Below, in pieces: positions 23,400 to 33,423 of a stretch of DNA of 64,000 nt. The notes below the pieces were generated by a model. It saw only the letters and a list, made by a program, of their open reading frames with translations, did not search any database and was not told the origin of the DNA. Each line of letters starts with the position of its first letter. Within the stretch, counting starts at the first letter, position 1. Both the position numbers and the translations under genes were made by a program. This DNA is from Leptidea sinapis (Eukaryota; Arthropoda; Insecta; Lepidoptera; Pieridae): positions 5,766,001-5,830,000 of the forward strand of contig NC_066310.1 in assembly GCF_905404315.1 (NCBI RefSeq), in the 5' to 3' direction.

Positions 23400-23865
23400 A
23401 GGCACATAAGTCAATTTGCTAGAAACTATCATAACCATAATGTTAACACAAGGAGCAGACATATATGTATATGCTTATAATGCCTCCTACTCGGCTAAGT
23501 CGAGTTAGTAAGTCGATGTATATGCTTTTACAACAAGATCCAAGAAAATGTTCAAAACAAAAGTATTACTTTATTCAAAAGAATTGTTAAAAACCTTTGT
23601 GTGGTAAAGGTTACTATAACATAAATGACTTTCCTAATGATGCCACAGATTGGGATTGAAGCGACCGCCCTCAGGCTATTAAATAATAAGTTTAATTGTA
23701 CAATATTACTTTGTAAACATATTTTTTGATGCGAAAAAAAAGTCCGCTGAGTTTGTTGCGCCCATTCTTCTCACGCCTGAGGCATTCATTTTGGAATGGG
23801 TGGTAGTTTTTTTTTACTTTCAATAAGTGATGTCACATCCTATTTTGAATATAGTTATAAGGTTT
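23400..23865 (+). mobile_element. LINE 3' end with C-terminal ORF2 remnant
   Basis: Scattered frames at 23420-23600 recall RNYHNHNVNTR and FYNKIQENVQ motifs of Jockey/CR1-type LINE C-termini. The last coding piece, GKGYYNINDFPNDATDWD, ends with a stop at about 23660. A 3' UTR follows, with ttctcacgcctgaggcattc, and the sequence ends near actttcaataagtgatgtca. Multiple frame breaks show it is dead. Confidence 0.65.
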
Positions 23866-24242
23866 GTTTCGTTTGAATGTTTGAACCTATACGTTGTTTC
23901 ATTCGACCATATTATTTTTACTACCGTGATAGTTGTCAGTATGAGAAATGTAGCATTAATTAATGTATTCAGAAGCGACCGTTTATATGAACAGCTCTGG
24001 CGGGTCGAGAGCGTTTATTCAATTACAGCCATTGAATTAATGATAAAGTTAAATTTATCATCCGTAAAGCCGATTATATCTTCTTAACGGGTAATATTAA
24101 ATGATATTTATTATGAGCTCGAAATAGGGATTGTTTTAAAATTGAAATGGTTTATGTTAAGGTCGGGTAAGTATTTAAAAAAGATAATTGGTGGGTACAT
24201 TATTATAATATGACATCGCCATATATATGTACTTATAAGCTA

Positions 24243-24402
24243 CTAACTGACCTGGAAAACGTTGTTTTGCAATATAAATTATATATGTAATCCTTCCTTG
24301 AGCTTCAACGAATGTATTGCAAAAGATTTCATTGAGATCGGTCGAATAGTTTAAGAGTTATTAGGGAACATACAAACATACATTCTCTTTTATATATATA
24401 GA
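24243..24402 (-). mobile_element. Short Hel-2-like Helitron
   Basis: 160 bp: terminus CTAA-type (mutated CTAG) at 24243, gaaaacgttgttttgcaata, and 5' end TCTATATATATAAAAGAGAA at 24402 preceded by A. Confidence 0.6.
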
Positions 24403-24523
24403 TTTAAGAGCATAGATGAAAGCTGCATAGGCTTACAATGCTGTTTCAATTTATAAAATAATGGAAAATAAAATATTAAGTCGTTTGGCAATAAAACGGT
24501 AGGAAAACATTTCGCAACGGTGT

Positions 24524-24642
24524 CTTTTTTTATGGAATACGAGGACAAACGACTGTACGGGTGGGTCACCTGGTGTTAAGTGATCACCGCCGCCCACATT
24601 CTCTTACAACACCAGAGGAGTCACAGGAGCGTTGCAGGTCTT
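24524..24642 (-). mobile_element. A-tailed element (CCATAAAA type), 3' end
   Basis: tctttttttatggaatacga…gcaacaccagagg type sequence; a 4-bp duplication (gggtgggtca) lies near 24560. Confidence 0.65.
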
Positions 24643-25546
24643 CTTTTCTGCAGAGAAAAACATATTAATGTTCGGATCTATAAACCATAAGTGCAGTTTT
24701 AAGAACAACGCAACCACGTCATATACGTAAATCTGTGAATAGAGCCTATATTAATTATTATACATGCTACCAGGAGATCATTTCTCCCTCTATAGGTACC
24801 TTTACCTAACGAATTATAAAAAAACGTAAAATAATATGAAAACCGTACGGACGTTAGCACCTATTGCTGCAGTCTTGGTAATTTTCTTTGGAAAATCTTT
24901 TTACTCTTTCTTATACTTAATTATTTTCTTACAAACGTCTTTAAAGAAGCAAGAAAAATATACCTTCCTTCCCACCTCTTACATAAATTAAGAGAGATGT
25001 ATTTTGTATGTTTATAATTGTATTATTCAAATGTGACTACTAGGAGTATATAAATATAAGGAACGCAAAAATTAAACAAATTATTTGGTAAATTGATAAA
25101 TTTTATGAAGGTGCCATAATGTATATTTTGTATGCATTACTTTACTTTAAACCATCTACTTTAAACCTTAATTATAAGATCGTGTTGTCGAGATTACAGT
25201 TGTAGCGGGAACATCAAAGTAGCGCTTGGTGGGATCCGGTTAGTATTCATTTGATTGGTTTGATTGGTTCCACACTGAAACGATAATTACCTTGTATCTA
25301 TCTATCTTCTAACTATTATTGATGTTTATTGGATTCTAATGACACAATATCAAAGCTATATGAGTCTAAATTAGTTTATGTTTGAATTTTATTACACGTT
25401 ATATAACATAACTAACATTTATGTTATTGAAATGTTATTTGTATTACTTTGTTACAGGTAATTCATAAAGTTTCACCAGGAATCTTACTGAATTCATTAT
25501 TTTCTACTTTTATACTGTCAAATTACTTATAATACTTATAAAATAA
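24643..25546. other. AT-rich intronic DNA
   Basis: No gene. A splice-like ttgttacag/gtaatt junction at 25456 is weaker than the site at 32250. Confidence 0.5.
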
Positions 25547-25905
25547 CTGGCTGACCCGACAGACGTTGTTCTGCACATAATAAATAAAATTTATGAATTT
25601 ACTAATAATATTTCATAACATCAAGAATTATTTCGTAAAATATGCTCCCTGTTGTTATAATGAAATTGTTTCACAGCAGAACTGTCAAAACGTGCTTAAA
25701 TAAATCCTCTCTTAAAAAATATGTCCTTATTGAACAAATATTGAAAATAAAAATAGTTGTGGGTCCCAAATCGAAATAAAAACTATACTATCTCTCAAGT
25801 TGGACTATACTGCACTCCATGAAGTAATCCCCATTCAAATCCGTTCATTAGTTTAGGAGTTCACTGGAAACAAACATCAGGACACTGGATTTATCCATAT
25901 TAAGA
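25547..25905 (-). mobile_element. Hel-1 Helitron
   Basis: Reverse copy; the terminus is mutated (ctgg on the + strand) and the 5' end TCTTAATATGGATAAATCCA at 25905 is preceded by A. Confidence 0.75.
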
Positions 25906-26301
25906 TTATAGACACTCATAACGCTGCGTAACACAAGCGTAATATAATGAAAACCCTCTTTTATATTATACCTTCTGGGACAGTGCCTTCTTAAACTGTG
26001 ACAACCTTGTCGAAATTTAAACATTTACTTGGAAGAAAAGGAATATCTTTAAGATATTCAATATTCCGAATGTGATACTGGCCTATTACTAATTTCATGT
26101 AAACTGTGTCAGCCCTTATATTTCCTTAGAAAGTGCTGTTAAAAAGACTTCACATAGCTTCCAATTTATGAAATCTAGTGTAAACTAGTCAAAATAGGGC
26201 CCACCATCATCTATTTCGAATTTTTCGATTGAAAATAACTCAAGAGGCAATGATTAGCGAAATAAAGCATTTGGTTATATTGTTGACATCCTTTTGAATC
26301 A

Positions 26302-26655
26302 CTTGCTGACCCGGCAAACGTTGTTTTGCCATATAAAGTATAATTCACGCGATAGTTTTATAAGTAATAAAATATTGCCTGTACATCATTTTGTTCTATT
26401 GTCAATAGTTTTTGCAGCGCACGCAAAAATAGGTTTTCGATTTTACACCTTGTGTTACAAAATAGCAATTTTATCACGGATCCCTAATTTTGAAAAAAAA
26501 AACATAGCCTATAGCCTTCCTCGATAAATGGACTACCCAACACTGAAAGAATCATTCAAATCGGACCAGTAGTACCAGAGATTAGCGCGTTCAAACAAAC
26601 AAACAAACACTGCAGCTTTATAATATTATATATTATATATATTATATAGTATAGA
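26302..26655 (-). mobile_element. Hel-2 Helitron, complete
   Basis: Inverted relative of 22566-22891. The terminal CTAG is mutated (cttg on the + strand). The 5' end TCTATACTATATAATATATA at 26655 contains an expanded AT-rich run. Confidence 0.75.
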
Positions 26656-26845
26656 TTTTATTAATGTGTTGAGCGATAACTTGAACGTTTGTTTCATGGG
26701 GGTAGATAAAAAAGTGAAGTGCACGAAAAAACACAAAATTGAACAAATTTTGTCCCTTGACCTTTTCAGTCTGACTATACGTTTTGTTTTAAGAGGTGGC
26801 TTTCTTAGACTGTTTTACTCGATTTCTGTATTCATCGTGATTACT

Positions 26846-27117
26846 ATGGCTAGTTCTCGACGTCATATGGACCTGAAAACCGCAGCAAGAGCAGTAGCTC
26901 TGCTTCAGAAGGGAGAGTCCCAGAGATCAGTAGCAATACGTGTCGGGTGTGTCGCGAAGTGCTGTCAGAAACGTGTGGGAACGATTTCAGGAAACAGGGA
27001 GTGTTGCTAGGAGATCTGGATGAGGAAGAACGAGAGCTCATGAAGACCAGTATATCAATTTATATTCACATCGGGAGCGTACCGTAACCGCCCGGGACTC
27101 CCCGACTGCGACAATGT
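26846..27117 (+). pseudogene. Tc1/mariner-type transposase, N-terminal fragment, broken
   Basis: The start ATG at 26846 opens MASSRRHMDLKTAARAVALL, followed by QKGESQRSVAIRVG, the first helix-turn-helix of Tc1-like transposases. One extra base near 26944-26949 shifts the frame. The continuation (VSRSAVRNVWERFQETGSVA) is in the next frame and meets a TGA at 27021. The sequence ends at a SINE-1 copy at 27118, so the catalytic DDE/D domain is absent. The open frame upstream of 26846 is not part of the known family. Confidence 0.75.
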
Positions 27118-27425
27118 ATGTTATGTGATAAAATTATATATGAAATAATAATGATAATTCGCATCAAAGATAGTAAACAAAATCTTTATTTTAATTACAA
27201 CCACGAGATTATATTAGTGATAATTATTGACTGTTACAACAATACGATAATAGAATACACTTTCTATAACACAAATAAAATTTGAAAAACAAAATTTTAT
27301 GAACGATGCGGGACTCGAACCCACGGCCTCTGGCGCTCCGTGCCGGTGCTCTAACCATCTGAGCTGACCGTTCGAGTGACGTATCGTTATAAAATCTTGT
27401 ATGCTTTGTTCAACTCTGGCTTGTT
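27118..27425 (-). mobile_element. SINE-1, long copy with tail type ii; empty Helitron site
   Basis: The tRNA-like part lies at about 27300-27376 (reverse). The 3' tail is of the second type and continues about 170 bp to ttatgtgataaaattatata near 27120. This tail contains the uninterrupted sequence into which the copy at 29190 received a Helitron. The element abuts the broken Tc1-like transposase at its 3' side. Confidence 0.78.
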
Positions 27426-27429
27426 GACA

Positions 27430-27579
27430 AAATTGCATGAGAATCGGTCAAGCCGTTTCGGAGGAGTTTAAATACAAACACCGCGACACGAGCATATAAA
27501 CAAACAAACAAAATAGTTGGCCTTATTTTGTTTGTTTTTTATCTTTATATGGCAATACAACGTTTGCTGGGTTAGCTAG
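27430..27579 (+). mobile_element. Hel-2 Helitron, rearranged 3' part
   Basis: It ends gggttagCTAG/T at 27576-27579. Its 5' segment (gagaatcggtcaagccgttt) is inverted relative to the same motif in the intact copy at 53606, indicating rearrangement. Confidence 0.6.
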
Positions 27580-27763
27580 TTTATATATATTTTTCATCTT
27601 ATGACCCTATTTAGCCAACGTTAATTTTCTTCACCGAGTGAACAATTTACAACTGTAAATCACTTGGTCTTAGTTTTCGAATTAATATTTCCTAGATGCT
27701 CCATGATTCGCTATACATTAATACTACCTTCTTTGTGGTGAATCTCCGGAGATGGCGTGTAGT

Positions 27764-27822
27764 GTATTTTTTTTTTTTTTATGGAATAGGAGGACAAACG
27801 AGCGTACGGGTCACCTGGTGTA
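27764..27822 (-). mobile_element. A-tailed element (CCATAAAA type), short 3' end
   Basis: Poly-T of 16 bases, then atggaataggaggacaaacg and gtgtacgggtcacctgg-type sequence, stopping after about 45 bp. Confidence 0.6.
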
Positions 27823-27971
27823 AGTGTATGTTCTTTGATCGCTAAGGTTAGGAGGATGTAAAGTATGTAATATTCGTTTTGTCTTCTATATGTCACAATA
27901 ACTAAGAATGAAAAAATGTGGCGAAGCAAAATATTTTGAGGATGACATTTTTTTACTCTTGATAAATCCTA

Positions 27972-28346
27972 TACCTTTAAACGAGCCAATTCTTGTATAA
28001 ACATATACATATATATAATCTGAATCTCGGAAACGGCTCCAACGATTTTCATAAAATTTAGTATACAGGGGATTTCGGGGGCGGTAAATCGCGATCTAGC
28101 TAGGTCTCAATTTAAAAAAATTGTAGTTTTCTCCGTGTTTTAATTAGAAACAGCTACAATAACATTAAAATACAAAGGTAAATTTCGCCACTATATGAAA
28201 GACTGTAGTAGCTCAGATGGGACATTCGGTGATCCGGAAAGCAGAAGACCCCGGTTCGAATCCAGATGTCCTATTAGTTTTTTATTGTTTAACTTTTGTA
28301 CATTCTTAAAAATCCGAGCAAGGCTCTATGGTTCGGATATTGTTAT
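27972..28346 (+). mobile_element. Element with embedded tRNA-like segment, copy 2
   Basis: It matches 5512-5870 along its whole length, with the tRNA-like segment at about 28202-28277 (TAGCTCAGATGGG, GGTTCGAATCC). The acceptor-like pairing is weaker here (GTAGTAG / CTATTAG). Confidence 0.6.
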
Positions 28347-29092
28347 TTAATGCAACAATGCGAAGGTTGATGGTTGATTTTCCAACCATGGTTGGAAATA
28401 TTTTCACCGTCAGAAGTTTTATCATGATGTTTCACAGTTTATCATGATAAAACACACAAATGCCTTGATATTAAAGATACACTTAACCTGTATCATTTTC
28501 GTTTTAATAAAATATTATTCTATGAAACAAAGAGCGATTATCGTAAAGAATTTCTTTGCGACCGCCATACTATAACATCGTTTTCTCAACCAGGGGAACA
28601 TGATGCAACGAAACTCATTTTATAAGCTATATAAAGAGGTACGCGCCGTCTTGTTCGTGTCAATAGGAAGGAAAGGGACAAACAATGTAGAAACATAATA
28701 TAATATTCAGCTCTACGGAAATTTGAGCTCTACAGTTGTACAGATAGAGATAAGATTACGTTAAGAATAAGAATTTGTCGTGAAATCATTCGTTCCTCTG
28801 CATAACTAGTAAAGTTTCTGCTTCATTTATGAATGCCACGTCGCAGCTCAATAGAACTCTCAACCGAGACGATTTATGAAGGGGAAACTCGCACTAATAC
28901 CATCACTCCCCTAATTTAAATGTAAATTTTTAACAATTCGTGAATTCGGGTCGGTTGATAGTGAGTTTGTGATGCGTCGAATAAAGGGATTTCTTTTGGA
29001 CCGCAAAAAAGGTTAACTTCAGTAAAAATAAAACATTATGTCACTCGGTTTCAACATTGCGGCGTGGAAAACGTTATAGTCTAAACAATTTG
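28347..29092. other. Unassigned intronic DNA
   Basis: No gene or repeat recognised; a short near-palindrome of tttatcatgat occurs at 28410-28450. Confidence 0.5.
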
Positions 29093-29188
29093 TTATGTTT
29101 TTAAAGTGATAACCCTCACTTCTAGGATTAATACACAAATAAAATTTAAAAACAAAATTTTATGAACGATGCGGGTCTCGAACCCACG
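29093..29188 (-). mobile_element. SINE-1, partial inverted mate
   Basis: It has tail type i (aaccctcacttctaggatta near 29109) and the B-box half of the tRNA-like region, and ends at 29188. A plus-strand copy begins immediately after, repeating the inverted arrangement at 11.5 kb. Confidence 0.72.
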
Positions 29189-29189
29189 T

Positions 29190-29835
29190 CCTCCTCCGTA
29201 GATAAAGCCACAACCTGAGAGTTGAACAAAGCATACAAGATTTTATAACGAAACGTCACTCGAACGGTTAGCTCAGTTGGTTACAGCACCGGCACGGAAC
29301 GCCGGAGGTCGTGGCTTCGAGTCCCGCATCGCTCATAAAATTTTGTTTTTCAAATTTTATTTGTGTTATAGAAAGTGTTGTTGTTGTAACAGTCAGTAAT
29401 TATCTTTATATATAAAAATGAATTGCTGTTCGTTAGTCTCGCTAAATCTCGAGAACGGCTGGACCGAGTTGGCTAATTTTGGTCTTGAATTATTTGTGGA
29501 AGTGCAAATAAAAAAAATTAAATAAAACAAATTTGTTTTTTATTTGATGCGTACCCCGTCGAATTTCTTGACGCAACGGTTTGACAGTTATGCTGTGAAA
29601 CAATTTCATTACAACAACAGGGTGCATTTTTACAAAGCAATTCTTGATGTTATGATATATTATTGACAAATTCATAAAAAAATATTATTTTATTTATTAT
29701 ACACAGAACAACGTCTGTCGGGTCAACTAGTCACTAATATAATCTCGTGAGTGTAATTAAAATAAAGATTTTGTTTACTATCTTTGATGCGAATTATCAT
29801 TATTATTCAATGTATAATTTTATCACATACCATAC
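29190..29835 (+). mobile_element. SINE-1, long copy with tail type ii, interrupted by a Helitron
   Basis: The leader starts at 29196. The tRNA-like part spans 29263-29335 (B box GGCTTCGAGTCCC). The type ii tail is split at 29402/29731 by the Hel-1 element, and resumes as tcactaatataatctcgtga through to about 29835, matching 27118-27260 in reverse. Confidence 0.8.
29403..29730 (+). mobile_element. Hel-1 Helitron with a foreign 5' end, inserted in SINE-1
   Basis: It begins TCTTTATATATAAAAATGAA and a ctcgagaacggctggaccga segment absent from other Hel-1 copies, then joins the Hel-1 body at about 29570 and ends gtcaaCTAG. The insertion point is fixed exactly by the empty site at 27.2 kb: A at 29402 and T at 29731 are adjacent there. 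Confidence 0.88.
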
Positions 29836-29954
29836 ATATTTAACATCTTTAATATTAACCTTGGATAATTTATACTTCTAGATAGTCTCTTGCTGTTAGA
29901 CAACCGATAAAAACCGTCGTATAGTTTAGTGTGAGTGACAAGCTACGTCGTACA

Positions 29955-30090
29955 CTCGCGATTGGTATGACACTTTGTGTTAGTGTGCGTGAATTGCTCA
30001 AAATAGCGGTTAGTACTGAATTCAATTTATTTCGACGTTGTCACAGCTGTCATAGTCTATCTAGATGTATGAATGAACTAAGATATTTAC
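29955..30090. repeat. Unassigned dispersed repeat, copy 1
   Basis: gtgtgcgtgaattgctcaaa, aattcaatttatttcgacgt and cacagctgtcatagtctatc match 62585-62718. No terminal structure seen. Confidence 0.6.
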
Positions 30091-30990
30091 CATCAGGTCA
30101 TTCCACATCCAATAATTGTTATGTGGATACTAATTTTAAATGCTATCTTAAATTGAATTATAATGAATGAACATTAAAATTTTTCTCGCGTGTTATTTAT
30201 TCACTTTTCTTGGAATTACATTCTTTGCATCTGTTGCAAAAAATTCTCACGAGACTGTGTCATCGACACGGCCGTTTTACGTGAATACTTTTATCGACAT
30301 AATCTGATAAAATTTTCAGTCACTGCCTCGTCTGTCATAAGTGTTTTCTCTCACATAATATAGTATTCTGTGCTCTTTGAGTATAAAATCATCTCTAATA
30401 AGCCTCCACCCGCAAATTTTCTGACAATTCTCAGTCATAACATAATGTTTTATGGTTACCTATAGATTGATTTTGAAAAGTTCTTACCATCTGTATACAA
30501 ATTCAACTTTTTGAAAATCCTATTTGACGAGTGTAAGCCGACAAAGTATTATTTAAAGCTTTTTTACATTTAGTAACTATTTCACACCTATATTTTTTAT
30601 ACATATTATATTATGTAATCTATAGTTTAAAATATCGAGAGTTGATGATTGACTGTCTATTGTTCAAGTTATAACGATGGATCGGAAGCAAGGATTTCCA
30701 AACGGAAATGGGAGTGAAAAACCCACCGGGAAATAATTCACAATCCTTACCCAGTGTTACGAATTCTATTATTTAGCTTGCTATCGATAAAATAAAACTT
30801 TGGGTGTGAGTGGCTGATAAGCTACAGCGCCAAACTGTATCCCCTAAATTTGGTTTCATCATTTTTGAGGATTGCAGGCCCCACTATAATGGATGTCAAT
30901 TTAAACATTCTGAGAAATTATTCACGTTAAAAACAAACTTGATGAGATATTTGTTAAGCATTTTAAATAACATTTGTTTTCCACTAAATA
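30091..30990. other. AT-rich intronic DNA
   Basis: Nothing recognised. Confidence 0.5.
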
Positions 30991-31294
30991 CCAGTGGGAG
31001 GCTCGTTCGCACAGGATGCCGGCTAGATTATGGGTACCACAACGGCGCCTATTTCTGCCGATAAGCAGTAATGTGTCAAAATTACTGTGTTTCGGTCTGG
31101 AGGGCGCCGTAGCTAGTGAAATTACTGGGCAAATAAGACTTAACATCTTATGTCTCAACGCGACGAGCGCCAATTGTAGTGCCGCTTAGAATTTTTGGGT
31201 TTTTCAAGAATTCTGAGCGGCACTGCATTGTAATGGGCAGGTCGTATCAATTACTATCAGCTGAACGTCCTGCTCGTCTCCTTCCCTTATTTCC
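30991..31294 (+). mobile_element. A-tailed 310-bp element, complete
   Basis: It starts agtgggaggctcgttcgcac and ends ctcgtctccttcccttattt. It is the best full-length + strand copy, though the A-rich tail is replaced by cctgctgatt. Confidence 0.75.
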
Positions 31295-31939
31295 TGCTGA
31301 TTTTATTTCCTTATGATTCAATTTTGAAAAATTATATTCTATTTTGATTAAACGGAAAGTTGTATGGATAATGTACTACTAGGGCACTATGATTTACGCG
31401 TAGTGAATCACAGTATTGCCTGACTAATGTAAATTTAAACCACGCTTACATAGTATCGAAACCCACTCCAGAACTCTTAATTAAGATATGAAACACGATA
31501 AGCATTATCACGGTCAACTGTACCTACGTGCCGTTCGCAACAACATTGCTAATACATTTACTGAATACATCATTGAATTACATAATAATATACCGTTATT
31601 TTGTGGTTATTTAATTATAACTGTTTGCATTATTTTCGGCTCGGGCCTTTGTGAATCGAATTGAATTAATGTGCAGTCCATTGCTTCGACACAAACAACG
31701 AAATAATTATTGCTATGACAATTAATTAATTGTTGTTATTGAATGTTTCAAAAATATTTTGGATAATTCTAGAATAAGGAAATAAGATCGTGAAACAAAA
31801 ATATGTATATCTCTTTCTTACCTTATTTAGTTAGTCGTAGAATGGTTTAGTGCAGTTTTCAGTGACTTAATTTTTAATTAATTAACAATCTAGGATGTAG
31901 TTTTATATTGGTCTATTGACAGAATTATAACATCATTTT

Positions 31940-32149
31940 CGGACGTTTTCAATAACCTATCTATCCTTAGTTTAACTTACGGATACATTGCTGTCACCGT
32001 TTAATGACAAGATCTTATATATCCATAGTAATGTCCGATATAGTTACAGTCCAAAGCTATCTATCTGTCAATAGGTTATTGAAATGTAAGTAAGCGTAAA
32101 AGGATAGATTTGTCTACCTCAACTAAGTTAAACTAAGGATAGATAAATT
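31940..32149. mobile_element. Related MITE (second type), near-complete
   Basis: The left end CGGACGTTTTCAATAACCTA is repeated as its inverse internally (taggttattgaaa at 32072-32084), followed by a further segment that ends in an inverted copy of the subterminal aacctatctatccttagttt. The outer right terminus is missing. The layout suggests one end duplicated inside the element. Confidence 0.5.
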
Positions 32150-32220
32150 AGATCTTTTTTTCTAATCCTGGCTATTATATTTGAAGCAAAATATACATTT
32201 AAATAGATCATGGATTATAT

Positions 32221-32301
32221 TTTATTAAGTTGTTTTCGTCTTCTTTTCAGGTAAGTCGTACAAAGGACATGTTTGTTATTTGAGTAACTTCGTCGAATCA
32301 G
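32221..32301 (+). other. Candidate recursive splice site with a downstream RS-exon donor
   Basis: A pyrimidine-rich tract (ttgttttcgtcttcttttcag, ending at 32250) is followed immediately by the consensus donor GTAAGT (32251-32256). A second donor, CAG/GTAAGG, lies at 32299-32307 and would define a 51-bp RS-exon at 32251-32301. This juxtaposed 3' and 5' splice site is the hallmark of ratcheting points in very long insect introns. It has the same orientation as the sbb-like exon 27 kb downstream. It is not inside any repeat family seen in this window. Function is inferred from sequence only. Confidence 0.6.
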
Positions 32302-32487
32302 GTAAGGTATTCTTTTATCGTGAATATGTTTACAATTTGTGGTATTATCTCTACTGAATAGCGATCACATGCATTATTTAATCAGGTGTCTAAGTCGTTT
32401 GGCTTTATGTATATGTAAAACTAGTGTGTATTTGCATCGTGTCTAACAATTAGGGCAGGCGAAAAAGTAACTGATTCATTTCTTATA

Positions 32488-32849
32488 CTAGCTGACCCGA
32501 CAGACGTTGTTCTGAGCATAACAAATAAAATACTGTTTTTTATGAATTTTTCAATAATATTTCATAACATCAAGAATTATTTCGTAAGATATGCTCCTTG
32601 TTGTTATAATGAAATTGTTTCACAGCAGAACTGTCAAACCGTGCGTCAATAAATTCTCTCATATAAAATATGTCCATACAAAACAAATATTGGAATTAAA
32701 AATAGTAATGGGTCCCAAATCGAAATTAAAACTATCCTATCTCTCAAGTTGGACTAAACTGCACTCGATGAAGCAATCCCCATTAAAATACGTTCATTAA
32801 TTTATGAGTCCATCGCGGACAAACAACGTGTCACGTAATTTATATATGA
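32488..32849 (-). mobile_element. Hel-1 Helitron, variant 5' end
   Basis: CTAG at 32488-32491 (reverse), Hel-1 body, then a 5' segment (gtgacacgttgtttgtccgc) shared only with the element ending at 56589. Confidence 0.75.
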
Positions 32850-32949
32850 AGAAACACATATAAACCTGAAGATTTATACGAGCATGCATATGTGTTCATC
32901 TTTCTGTGAAGTAAAAGCACACCTTAAAAAAATGTCAAACTAGCTGACA

Positions 32950-33250
32950 AAGAGGATGTAAATACTACGTAATAAGAGGTGGGACTGCCTGAGTAAACAT
33001 TGAAATTTAGTTTAGTATGAAACGTGCAGTGATTTGACATAAGCATGAAATAGTAGTAATTACAGTGTGGCGATTGATGAGAAAGTATAATCCGGCTAAG
33101 TTTGAAAGCGAACAGTTGCTCAAAACTTAGTGGGTTTCGGCCATCTCCGATTTTTACAAGATTATAGCCGTCATCTGTCAATGTATCAATGACTGCACGT
33201 TCCTTACAATCGAGTGAATCGCTTTTTTCTTAGAGAGTTTCACTAGGCTG
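32950..33250. mobile_element. 300-bp retroposon-like element, copy 1
   Basis: Starts agaggatgtaaatactacgt and ends tctta gagagtttcactaggctg. It is flanked by CTAGCTGACA (32940-32949) and CTAGCCGACA (33251-33260), an imperfect 10-bp duplication. Two more copies occur at 34821 and 47752. No tRNA head, A tail or open frame is apparent. Confidence 0.65.
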
Positions 33251-33423
33251 CTAGCCGACAGACCGGGCACAGGATTGACTTGATAATGTCACCGATAATT
33301 TTCAAATGTCAGATAAACAAAATTCAACAAGCATAGATAATAGAGGCACTTTTATCGCAAAACCGGAATAGCGTTTTAAATAGTGAATTATGTTCACGCT
33401 ACCTCTGAATTATTATAATTGAT

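Noticed and set aside
25440..25462. Second recursive splice site (ttgttacag/gtaatt)
   Set aside because: The donor half is GTAATT and the pyrimidine tract is short. Similar weak junctions at 6770, 22928, 40727 and 63533 show this level is reached by chance.
26666..26845. Upstream extension of the Tc1-like transposase frame
   Set aside because: The frame is open, but the family start corresponds to the ATG at 26846; the upstream residues show no family resemblance.
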